Translations under genes and position numbers: made by a program
Part shown: one piece after another, positions 36,808-49,189 of the stretch
How the letters are laid out: each line of letters opens with the position of its first letter
Position numbering within the stretch: the first letter of the stretch is position 1
DNA from: Mercurialis annua
Taxonomy: Eukaryota; Streptophyta; Magnoliopsida; Malpighiales; Euphorbiaceae
DNA length: 64,000 bases
Direction of reading: 5' to 3'
Assembly: GCF_937616625.2 (NCBI RefSeq)
Contig: NC_065576.1
Span: forward strand, 23,544,628-23,608,627
Notes under the pieces: generated by a model
Told to the model about the DNA's origin: nothing
Databases searched by the model: none
What the model saw: the letters and a program-made list of their open reading frames with translations, nothing else

Positions 36808-36950
36808 AGATTTCAATAGGAACCATACGCAAACCTGAAAATTGAATCGAACAAAAAATTAAATTACGAATTGAACCGCCAACCGAAAAGACTCAAATTA
36901 TTTCCGAAAATACAGTAAAAAAATTTTAAATTTTTTTTTTGGATATTACA

Positions 36951-36955
36951 GTTTA
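36951..36955 (+). repeat. Target site duplication GTTTA, right copy
   Basis: Exact match to 34075-34079, followed at once by satellite (ACCTTTTTAGC). Confidence 0.93.
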
Positions 36956-38007
36956 ACCTTTTTAGCAATTTAAGTCAAATGTTTACAAACGTTACGAAAC
37001 AAATCCAAGTGTTTCACCTTTTTAGCAATTTAATCCAAACGTTTATAAACGTTACGAAACAAATCCAAACGTTTCACCTTTTTAGCAATTTAAGACAAAC
37101 GTTTACAAACGTTACGAAATAGATCCAAATGTTTCACGTTTTTAGCTATTTAAGATAAACGTTTACAAACATTACAAAAAATATCCAAATGTTTCACCTT
37201 TTTAGCGATTTAAGCCAAACGTTTACAAAGGTTATGAAACAAATCCAAACGTTTCCCCTTTTTAGCAATTTAAGCCAAACGTTTTACAAACGTTTCGAAA
37301 CAAATCCAAGCGTTTCACCTTTTTAGCAATTTAAGCCAAACATTTACAAATGTTACGAAACAAATCCAAACGTTTCATCTTTTTAGTGATTGAAGACAAA
37401 CGTTTACAAATATTACGAAACAAATCCAAACGGTTGAAAACAAATCCAAACGGTTAAAACGTTACCAAGCAAATTCAAACATTTCACCTTTTTAGCGGTT
37501 TAAGCTAAACGGTTACTATCATTGCGAAACAAAGCCAAACGTTTACAAACGTTACGAAACAAATTCAAGCGTTTCCCTTTTATAGCAATTTAAGCCAAAC
37601 GTTTACAAACGATACGAAACAAATCCAAGCATTTCACCTTTTTAAAATTTAAGACAAACGTTTACAAATGTTATGAAAGAAATCCAAGCATTTCACCTTT
37701 TTAGCAATTTAAGCGAAACGTTTACTAACGTTACGGAATAAAACCAAACGTTTCAACTTTTAAGCGATTTAAGCCAAACGTTGACAAAAATTACGAAACA
37801 TAACCAAATGTTTCACCTTTTTTGCGATTTAAGCCAAACGTTTACAAACGTTATGAAACAAAACCAAACGTTTAAAACGGTACTAAACAAACGTTACGAA
37901 ACAAATCAAAATGTTTACAAAGGTCACGAAACAAAACCAAAAGTTTCCCCTTGTTAGCGATTTATGCCAAACGTTTACAAACATTACGAAACAAATCCAG
38001 ACGTTTT

Positions 38008-40440
38008 CCCTTTTTTTCGCGATTTACGCCAAACGTTTACAGACGTTTCGAAACAAATCCCACCATTTCAACTTTTTAGCAATTTAAGCCAAACGTTTAC
38101 AAACGTTCGGAAACGAATCCAAGCGTTTCACCTTTTTAGAAATTTAAAACCAAACGTTTAAAACGTTACGAAACAAATCCAAACGTTTAACATTTTTAGC
38201 AATTTAAGCTAAATGTTTACAAACGTTACGAAATAAATCCAAACGTTTCACCTTTTTAGCGATTTAAGCAAAACATTTACAAACGTTACTAAACAAATCC
38301 AAACGTTTCACCTTTTGAGCGATTAAGTCGAACGTTTACAAATGATAAGAAATAAAACCAAATGTTTCACCTTTTTGCGATTTAAGCCAAATGTTTTCAA
38401 ACATTACAGAACGTATCCAAACGTTTCCCTTTTTTTGCGATTTAAGCCAAATGTTTACAAAGGTTATGAAAGAAAACCAAATGTTTCACTTTTTTAGCGA
38501 TTTAAGCCAAACGTTTACAAAGGTTACGAAACAAATCTAAATGTGTCACCTTTTTAGCAATTTAAGCCAAACGTTTACAAACGTTACAAAAAAATCCAAA
38601 TGTTTCCCATTTTTAGCAATTTAAGCCAAACGTTTACAAACGTTACGAAACAAATACAAATGTTTCCCATTTTAAGCGATATAAGCTGAACGTTTACAAA
38701 CGTTACGAAACAAAACCAAACGTTTAAAACATTACAAAGCAAATCCAAACGTTTCACCTTTTTAGCAATTTAAGCCGAACGTCTACAAACGTTACGAAAC
38801 AAATCCAAGCGTTCCACCTTTTTAGCAATTTAAGACAAACATTTACAAACGTTACGAAATATCAAACGTTTCACCTTTTTAGCGAATTAAGCCAAACGTT
38901 TACAAACGTTACGAAACAAATCAAAACGTTTCACCTTGTTAGCGATTTAAGCCTAACGTTTCAAATGTTACAAAACAAAACCAAATGTTTCACCTTTTTG
39001 GAGATTTAAGCGAAATGTTTACAAATATTACGAAACAAAACCAAACGTTTAATACGTTACGAAAGAAATCCAAACGTTTAAAACGCTATGAAAGAAATCC
39101 AAACGTTTACAAACGCTACGAAACAAAACCAAACGTCTCACCTTTTTAGTTATTTAAGCCAAACGTTTACAAACGTTATGAAACAAAACCAAACGTTATC
39201 CTTTTTAGCGATTTAATCCACAAGTTTACAAACGTTACGAAACAAATCCAAAAGTTTCTCCTTTTTAGCGATTTAAGCCAAACGTTTACAAACGTTACGA
39301 AACAAATCCAAATGTTTCACCTTTTTAGAAATTTAAGCCAAATGTTTACAAACATTACGAAACAAAACCAAACGTTTCACCTTTTTAGCGATTTAAGCCA
39401 AACGTTTACAAACGTTATGAAACAAAACTAAACATTTAAAACGTTACAAAACAAATCCACACGTTTACAAACGTTACAAAATAACACCAAAAGTTTCCAC
39501 ATTTTAGCAATTTTAGCCAAAGGTTTATAAACGTAATGAAACAAAACCAAACGTTTGTAAATGTTACGAAACAAATCTAAAGGTTTCACATATTTATTGA
39601 TTTAAGCCAAATGTTTACAAACGTTACGAAACAAATCCAAACGTCTCACCTTTTTAGTGATTGAAGCCAAACGTCTATAAACGTTACAAAACAAATCCAA
39701 ACGTTTCACCTTTTTAGCGATTTAAGCCAAACGTTTACAAGCGTTACAAAACAAATCCAAACGTTTCACCTTTTTAGCGATTTAATTCGAACGTTTACAA
39801 ACGTTACGAAACAAAACCAAACGTTTCACCTTTTTAGCAATTTAAGCCAAACATTTTCAAACGTTATAGAATAATCCAAATGTTTCACCTTTTTAGCGAT
39901 TTAGGCCAAATGTTTACAAACGTTATGAAACAAATCCAAATGTTTCACCTTATTAGCGATTTATGTCGAACGTTTACAAAGGTTACGAAACAAATTCAAA
40001 CGTGTCACCTTTTTAGGAATTTAAGTAAAACGTTTACAAACGTTACGAAACAAATCCAAATGTTTCATCTTTTTAGCGATTTAAGCCAAACGTTTACAAA
40101 GGTTATGAAACAAAACCAAATGTTTCACCTTTTTAGCGATTTAAGCCAAACAAATACAAAAATTATGAAACAAATCCAAACGTGTCACCTTTTTAGCAAT
40201 TTAAGTCAAACGTTTACAAAAGTTACGAAACAAATCCAAACGTTTCACCTTTTAATCGATTTAAGCCAAACGTTTACAAATGTTATGAAACAAGTCCAAA
40301 TATTTAAAACGTTACGAAATAAATCCAAATGTTTACAAACATTACGGAACAAAAACAAACGTTTCACATTTTTAGCAATTTAAGCCAAACGTTACGAAAC
40401 AAAACCAAACGTTTCTCCTTTTTAGCGATTTAAGCCAAAC
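38008..40440 (+). repeat. Dispersed segmental duplication, copy 2 (partner 5176-7740)
   Basis: Shares the ordered rare variants of copy 1 at an offset of about 32.6-32.8 kb. It lacks about four monomers at 38437 relative to copy 1 and has two extra monomers near 39960-40080. The two copies show that monomers were gained and lost in units of 60 bp after the segment was duplicated. Confidence 0.87.
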
Positions 40441-41639
40441 GTTTACAAAAGTTACGAAACAAATCCAAACGTTTCACCTTTTAATTCATTTAAGCCAAAC
40501 GTTTACAAATGTTATGAAACAAGTCCAAATCTTTAAAACGTTACGAAATAAATCCAAACGTTTACAAACATTACGGAAGAAAAAAAAGCGTTTCCCATTT
40601 TTAGCAATTTAAGTCAAATGTTTACAAACGTTACGAAACAAATTCAAATGTTTCACCTTTTTAGAGATTTAAACCAATCGTTTACAAACGTTAAGCAACA
40701 AATCCAAACGTTTCCCCATTTTAGCGATTTAAGCCAAACGTTTAAAACGTTACGAAACAAATCCAAACGTTTCACCTTTTTAGCGATTTAAGCCTAACGT
40801 TTACAAACATTATGAAAGAAATCCAAACATTTCCTCTTTTTAGCGATTGAAGCCAAACATTTACAAAAGTTTCGAAACAAAACCAAGCGTTTCACCTTTT
40901 TTGCAATTTCAAGAAAACGTTTACAAACGTAACGAAACAAATCCAAGCGTTTCACCTTTTTAGCAATTTAAGCCAAACGTTTACAAACGTTACGAAACAA
41001 ATCCAAACGTTTCGCCTTTTTAGCGATTTAAGCCAAACGTTTACAAACGATACGAAACAAAACCAAACTTTTAAAACGTTACGAAACAAATCCAAACGTT
41101 TCACATTTTTAGCGATTTAAGCCATACATTTACAAACGTTATGAAACAAAACCAAGTGTTTTACCTTTTTAGAAATTTAAGCCAAACGTTTACAAACATT
41201 ACAGAACAAATCAAAGCGTTTCACCTTTTTAGCAATTTAAGCCAAACGTTTACAAACGTTATGAAACAAATCCAAATGTTTCACCTTCTTAGCGATTTAG
41301 GCCAAACGTTTACAAACGTTACGAAACAAATCCAAACGTTTCGCCTTTTAAGCAATTTAAGCCAAACATTTACAGACGTTATGAAACAAGTCCAAATCTT
41401 TAAAACGTTACGAAATAAATCCAAACGTTTACAAACATTACGGAACAAAAAAAAGCGTTTCCCATTTTTAGCAATTTAAGTCAAATGTTTACAAACGTTA
41501 TGAAACAAATTCAAATGTTTTACCTTTTTAGAGATTTAAACCAATCGTTTACAAACGTTAAGCAACAAATCCAAACGTTTCCCCATTTTAGCGATTTAAG
41601 CCAAACGTTTAAAACGTTACGAAACAAATCCAAACGTTT

Positions 41640-44600
41640 CACCTTTTTAGCGATTTAAGCCTAACGTTTACAAACATTATGAAAGAAATCCAAACGTTTC
41701 CCCTTTTTAGCGATTGAAGCCAAACATTTACAAAAGTTTCGAAACAAAACCAAGCGTTTCACCTTTTTAGGAATTTCAAGGAAACGTTTACAAACGTAAC
41801 GAAACAAATCCAAGCGTTTCACCTTTTTAGCAATTTAAGCCAAACGTTTACAAACGTTACGAAACAAATCCAAGTGTTTCACCTTTTTCGCAATTTAAGC
41901 CAAACGTTTACAAACGTTACGAAACAAATCCAAACGTTTCACCTTTTTAGCGATTTATGCCAAACGTTTACAAACGTTACGAAATAAATACAAACGTTTC
42001 ACCTTTTTAGCAATTTAAGCCAAATTTACAAACGTTGCGAAAAAATCCAAACGTTTCACCTTTTTAGCGATTTATGCCAAACGTTGACAAACGTTGCGAA
42101 ACAAATCCAAACGTTTCCCCTTTTTAGCGATTTAAGCCAAAAGTTTACAAACGTTACGAAACAAATTCAAACGTTTCACCTTTTTAGCGATTTAAGCCAA
42201 ACATTTACAAACTTTGCGAAAAAAATCCAAACGTTTCACCTTTTTAGCGATTTAAGCCAAACATTTACAAACGTTACGAAACAAATCCAAATGTTTCCCC
42301 TTTTTATTTATTTAAGCCAAACGTTTACAAACGTTATGAAACTAATCAAAACGTTTCCTTTTTTAGCGATTTAAGCCAAACGTTTACAAACGTTACGAAA
42401 CAAAACCAAACTATTAAAACATTACGAAACAAATCCAAACGTTTCATATTTTTAGCGATTTAAGCCAAACATTTACAAACGTCATGAAACAAAACCAAGC
42501 GTTTCACCTTTTTAGAAATTTAAGCCAAACGTTTACAAACATTAAAAAACAAATCCAAACGTTTCCCCTTTTGAGCAATTTAAGCCAAACGTTTACAAAC
42601 TTTACGAAACAATCCAAGCATTTTACCTTTTTAGCAATTTAAGCCAAATGTTTACAAACGTTAGGAAACAAATCCAAACATTTCACCTTTTTAGCGATTT
42701 AAGACAAACGTTTACAAACGTTACGAAACAAATCCAAATGTTTCACCTTTTTAGCAATTTAAGCCAAACGTTTACAAACGTTGCGAAACAAATCCAAACT
42801 TTTAACCTTTTTAGCGATTTATGCTAAACGTTGACAAACGTTACGAAAAAAATCCAAACATTTCACCTTTTTAGCGATATTAGCCAAACGTTTACAAACG
42901 TTACGAAACAAATCCAAATGTTTCACCTTCTTAGAGATTTTTGCCAAACGTTTACAAAATTTACGAAACAAATCCAAAATTTTCACCTTTTTAGCGATTT
43001 AAGCCAAACGTTTACAAATGTTCCAAAACAAATCCAAACATTTCACCTTTTTAGTGATATAAGCCAAACGTTTACAAACATTTCGAAACAAGTCCAAATC
43101 TGTAAAACGTTATGAAATAAATCCAGACGTTTACAAACATTACAGAACAAAAACAAACGTTTCACATTTTTACCAATTTAAGCCAAACGTTACGAAACAA
43201 ATTTAAACGTTTCACCTTTTTAGCGATTGAAGCCAAATGATTACAAACATTACAAAATAAATCCACACGTTTTCCCATTTTAGCAATTTAAGCCAAACAC
43301 TTATAAATGTTACGAAACAAAACCAAACGTTTACAAACGCTACAAAACAAATCCAAACATTTACAAACGTTAATAAAATGTTTCCCCATTTTAGCTATTT
43401 AAGCCAAACGGTTACAAAAGTTACGAAACAAATCCAAACGTTTCACCTTTTTAGCGATTAAAGCCAAACGTTTATAAACGTTACGAAAAAAATCAAAACA
43501 TTTACAAACATTACAGAACAAAAACAAACTTTTCACATTTTTAGCAATCTAATCCAAACGTTTCACCTTTTTAGCGATTTAAGCCAAATGTTTACAAACG
43601 TCGCGAAACAAATCCAAACATTTCAACTTTTTAGCGATTTAAGACAAACGTTGACAAACGTTAGGAAATAAATCCAAACGTTTCAACTTTTTAGTGATTT
43701 AAGCCAAACCTTTACAAACGTTACGAAACAAATCCAAACGTTTCATCTTATTAGCGATTTAAGCCAAACGTTTAGAAACGTTAAGAAACAAATCCAAACG
43801 TTTCACCTTATTAGCCATTTAAGACAAACGTTTACATACGTTATGAAACAAATCCAAACGTTTCCTCTTTTTAGCTATTTAGGCCAAACGTTTACAAACG
43901 TTACGAAACAAATCCAAGCATTTCACCTTTTTAGCAATTTAAGTCAAACGTTAACAAACATTGTGAAACAAATCCAAACGTTTCACCATTTTAGCGATTT
44001 AAGCCAAACGTTTACAAACGTTACGAAACAAATCCAAACGTTTCGCCTTTTTAGCGATTTAAGCCAAACGTTTACAACCGTTATGAAACAAGTCCACATC
44101 TTTAAAACGTTACGAAATAAATCCAAACATTTACAAACATTACGGAACAAAAAACAACGTTTCACATTTTTAGCAATTTAATCCAAACGTTACAAAACAA
44201 AAGCAAACGTTTCTCCTTTTTAGCGATTTAAGCCAAATGTTTACAAACGTTACGAAACAAATCCAAACGTTTCCCCTTTTAGAGATTTAAGCCAAACGCT
44301 TAAAACGTTACGAAACAAATCCAAACGTTTTGCCTTTTTAGTGATTTAAGCCAAACGTTTACAAACATTACGAAAAAAATCCAAACGTTTCTCCTTTTTA
44401 GCGATTTAAGCCAAATGTTTACAAACGGTACGAAACAAATCCAAACGTTTTGCCTTTTAGTGATTAAAGCCAAACATTTACAAACGTTGCGAAACAAATC
44501 CAAACGTTTCACCTTTTTATCGATTTAAGCCAAACGTTGACAAACGTTACGAAACAAATCCAAAGGTTTCACCTTCTTAGCGATTTAAGCCAAACGTTTA

Positions 44601-45080
44601 CAAACGTTACGAAAAATATCCAAAGGTTTCACCTTTTTAGTGATTTTAAGCCAAAAGTTGACAAACGTTGCGAAATAAATCCAAATGTTTCACCTTATTA
44701 GCGATTTAAGACAAAAGTTACGAAACGTTACGAAACAAATCCAAACGTTTCCCCTTATTAGCGATTTAAGCCAAACGTTTACAAACGTTATGAAACAAAT
44801 CCAAATGTTTCCTCTTTTTAGCGATTTAGGCCAAACTTTTACAAACGTTACGAATCAAATCCAAGCATTTCACCTTTTTAGCAATTTAAGTCAAACGTTG
44901 ACAAACTTTGCGAAACAAATCCAAACGTTTCACCTTTTTAGCAATTTAAGCCAAACGTTTACAAACGTTACGAAACAAATCCAAAAGTTTCGCCTTTTTA
45001 GCGATTTAAGCCAAACGTTTACAAACGTTACGAAACAAAACCAAACTTTTAAAACGTTACGATACAAATCCAAACATTTC
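41640..45080 (+). repeat. 3.44-kb satellite segment duplicated in tandem, copy A
   Basis: It begins at the monomer marked GCCTAACGTTTACAAACATT followed by ATGAAAGAAATCC. It includes a short monomer AAGCCAAATTTACAAACG (42017), a TTTATTTATTTAAGCC monomer (42305) and the CTGTAAAACGTTATG half unit (43100). All recur 3440-3441 bases later. Confidence 0.9.
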
Positions 45081-48000
45081 ACCTTTTTAGCGATTTAAGC
45101 CTAACGTTTACAAACATTATGAAAGAAATCCAAACGTTTCCCCTTTTTAGCGATTGAAGCCAAACATTTACAAAAGTTTCGAAACAAAACCAAGCGTTTC
45201 ACCTTTTTAGCAATTTCAAGAAAACGTTTACAAACGTAACGAAACAAATCCAAGCGTTTCACCTTTTTAGCAATTTAAGCCAAACGTTTACAAACGTTAC
45301 GAAACAAATCCAAGTGTTTCACCTTTTTCGCAATTTAAGCCAAACGTTTACAAACGTTACGAAACAAATCCAAACGTTTCACCTTTTTAGCGATTTATGC
45401 CAAACGTTTACAAACGTTACAAAATAAATACAAACGTTTCACCTTTTTAGCAATTTAAGCCAAATTTACAAACGTTGCGAAAAAATCCAAACGTTTCACC
45501 TTTTTAGCGATTTATGCCAAACATTGACAAACGTTGCGAAACAAATCCAAACGTTTCCCCTTTTTAGCGATTTAAGCCAAAAGTTTACAAACGTTACGAA
45601 ACAAATTCAAACGTTTCACCTTTTTAGCGATTTAAGCCAAACATTTACAAACTTTACGAAAAAAATCCAAACGTTTCACCTTTTTAGCGATTTAAGCCAA
45701 ACATTTACAAACGTTACAAAACAAATCCAAATGTTTCCCCTTTTTATTTATTTAAGCCAAACGTTTACAAACGTTATGAAACTAATCAAAACGTTTCCTT
45801 TTTTAGCGATTTAAGCCAAACGTTTACAAACGTTACGAAACAAAACCAAACTTTTAAAACATTACGAAACAAATCCAAACGTTACATATTTTTAGCGATT
45901 TAAGCCAAATATTTACAAACGTCATGAAACAAAACCAAGCGTTTCACCTTTTTAGAAATTTAAGCCAAACGTTTACAAACATTAAAAAACAAATCCAAAC
46001 GTTTCCCCTTTTGAGCAATTTAAGCCAAACGTTTACAAACTTTACGAAACAAATCCAAGCATTTTACCTTTTTAGCAATTTAAGCCAAATGTTTACAAAC
46101 GTTAGGAAACAAATCCAAACATTTCACCTTTTTAGCGATTTAAGACAAACGTTTACAAACGTTACGAAACAAATCCAAATGTTTCACCTTTTTAGCAATT
46201 TAAGCCAAACGTTTACAAACGTTGCGAAACAAATCCAAACTTTTCACCTTTTTAGCGATTTATGCTAAACGTTGACAAACGTTACGAAAAAAATCCAAAC
46301 ATTTCACCTTTTTAGCGATATTAGCCAAACGTTTACAAACGTTACGAAACAAATCCAATTGTTTCACCTTCTTAGCGATTTTTGCCAAACGTTTACAAAA
46401 TTTACGAAACAAATTCAAAATTTTCACCTTTTTAGCGATTTAAGCCAAACGTTTACAAATGTTCCAAAACAAATCCAAACATTTCACCTTTTTAGTGATA
46501 TAAGCCAAACGTTTACAAACATTTCGAAACAAGTCCAAATCTGTAAAACGTTATGAAATAAATTCAGACGTTTACAAACATTACAGAACAAAAACAAACG
46601 TTTCACATTTTTACCAATTTAAGCCAAACGTTACGAAACAAATTTAAACGTTTCACCTTTGTAGCGATTGAAGCCAAATGATTACAAACATTACAAAATA
46701 AATCCACACGTTTTCCCATTTTAGCAATTTAAGCCAAACACTTATAAATGTTACGAAACAAAACCAAACGTTTACAAACGCTACGAAACAAATCCAAACA
46801 TTTACAAACGTAAATAAAATGTTTCCCCATTTTAGCTATTTAAGCCAAACGGTTACAAAAGTTACGAAACAAATCCAAACGTTTCCCCTTTTTAGCGATT
46901 AAAGCCAAACGTTTATAAACGTTACGAAAAAAATCAAAACATTTACAAACATTACAGAACAAAAACAAACTTTTCACATTTTTAGCAATCTAATCCAAAC
47001 GTTTCACCTTTTTAGCGATTTAAGCCAAATGTTTACAAACGTCGCGAAACAAATCCAAACATTTCAACTTTTTAGCGATTTAAGACAAACGTTGACAAAC
47101 GTTAGGAAATAAATCCAAACGTTTCAACTTTTTAGTGATTTAAGCCAACCCTTTACAAACGTTACGAAACAAATCCAAACGTTTAATCTTATTAGCGATT
47201 TAAGCCAAACGTTTAGAAACATTAAGAAACAAATCAAAACGTTTCACCTTATTAGCCATTTAAGACAAACGTTTACATACGTTATGAAACAAATCCAAAC
47301 GTTTCCTCTTTTTAGCTATTTAGGCCAAACGTTTACAAACGTTACGAAACAAATCCAAGCATTTCACCTTTTCAGCAATTTAAGTCAAACGTTAACAAAC
47401 ATTGTGAAACAAATCCAAACGTTTCACCTTTTTAGCGATTTAAGCCAAACGTTTACAAACGTTACGAAACAAATCCAAACGTTTCGCCTTTTTAGCGATT
47501 TAAGCCAAACGTTTACAAACGTTATGAATCAAGTCCACATCTTTAAAACGTTACGAAATAAATCCAAACATTTACAAACATTACGGAACAAAAAACAACG
47601 TTTCACATTTTTAGCAATTTAATCCAAACGTTACAAAACAAAAGCAAACGTTTCTCCTTTTTAGCGATTTAAGCCAAATGTTTACAAACGTTACGAAACA
47701 AATCCAAACGTTTCCCCTTTTAGAGATTTAAGCCAAACGCTTAAAACGTTACGAAACAAATCCAAACGTTTTGCCTTTTTAGTGATTTAAGCCAAACGTT
47801 TATAAACATTACGAAAAAAATCCAAACGTTTCTCCTTTTTAGCGATTTAAGCCAAACGTTTACAAACGGTACGAAACAAATCCAAACGTTTTGCCTTTTA
47901 GTGATTAAAGCCAAACATTTACAAACGTAGCGAAACAAATCCAAACGTTTCACCTTTTTATCGATTTAAGCCAAACGTTGACAAACGTTACGAAACAAAT

Positions 48001-48520
48001 CCAAAGGTTTCAACTTCTTAGCGATTTAAGCCAAACGTTTACAAACGTTACGAAAAATATCCAAAGGTTTCACCTTTATAGCGATTTTAAGCCAAAAGTT
48101 GACAAACGTTGCGAAATAAATCCAAATGTTTCACCTCATTAGCGATTTAAGACAAAAGTTACGAAACGTTACGAAACAAATCCAAACGTTTCCCCTTATT
48201 AGCGATTTAAGCCAAACGTTTACAAACGTTATGAAACAAATCCAAATGTTTCCTCTTTTTAGCGATTTAGGCCAAACTTTTACAAACGTTACGAATCAAA
48301 TCCAAGCATTTCACCTTTTTAGCAATTTAAGTCAAACGTTGACAAACATTGCGAAACAAATCCAAACGTTTCACCTTTTTAGCAATTTAAGCCAAACGTT
48401 TACAAACGTTACGAAACAAATCCAAGCGTTTCACCTTTTTAGCGATTTAAGCCAAACGTTTACAAACGTTACGAAACAAAACCAAACTTTTAAAACGTTA
48501 CGATACAAATCCAAACGTTT
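45081..48520 (+). repeat. 3.44-kb satellite segment duplicated in tandem, copy B
   Basis: Direct repeat of 41640-45080 with scattered single-base differences. The sequence that preceded copy A (41060-41640) reappears after copy B at 48480-49190, with a few monomers gained, and a third partial copy then starts at about 49190. Confidence 0.9.
47419..47478 (+). repeat. Reference consensus monomer of the 60-bp satellite
   Basis: This monomer matches the by-eye consensus at every position. Its five CpG sites are at monomer positions 2, 18, 32, 42 and 47. The inverted repeat AACGTTT-AC-AAACGTT occupies the second half, and the box CCAAACGTTT recurs every 30 bases. Confidence 0.9.
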
Positions 48521-49189
48521 CATATTTTTAGCGATTTAAGCCATACATTTACAAACGTTATGAAACAAAACCAAGTGTTTTACCTTTTTAGAAATTTAAG
48601 CCAAACGTTTACAAACATTACATAACAAATCAAAGCGTTTCACCTTTTTAGCAATTTCAAGAAAACGTTTACAAACGTAACGAAACAAATCCAAGCGTTT
48701 CACCTTTTTAGCAATTTAAGCCAAACGTTTACAAACGTTACGAAACAAATCCAAGCGTTTCACCTTTTTAGCAATTTTAGCCAAACGTTTACAAACGTTA
48801 TGAAACAAATCCAAATGTTTCACCTTCTTAGCGATTTAGGCCAAACGTTTACAAACGTTACGAAACAAATCCAAACCTTTCGCCTTTTAAGCAATTTAAG
48901 CCAAACATTTACAAACGTTATGAAACAAGTCCAAATCTTTAAAACGTTACGAAATAAATCCAAACGTTTACAAACATTACAGAATAAAAAAAAGCGTTTC
49001 CCTTTTTTAGCAATTTAAGTCAAATGTTTACAAACGTTACGAAACAAATTCAAATGTTTCACCTTTTTAGAGATTTAAACCAACCGTTTACAAACGTTAA
49101 GAAACAAATCCAAACGTTTCCCTATTTTAGCGATTTAAGCCAAACGTTTAAAACGTTATGAAACAAATCCAAACGTTTCACCTTTTTAG

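Larger units (their letters stand above)
34080..36950 (-). mobile_element. Solo LTR, Ty3/gypsy-type, 2871 bp
   Basis: On the minus strand it begins TGTAATATCC (36950) and ends GGGTCGTGACA (34080). It is flanked by the perfect 5-bp duplication GTTTA, with satellite on both sides and no internal region. A solo LTR forms by recombination between the two LTRs of a full element. Its U5 end resembles the LTRs of the 50715-60814 element (TGTCACGACCC, GCGCTAGG-like and CCAAAACCCGTAGC on the plus strand), so the families are related. The assignment to gypsy rests on end sequences and this relation, not on protein domains. Chance open frames at 36209-36511 (minus) and 34445-34657 (plus) match nothing I recognise. 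Confidence 0.92.
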
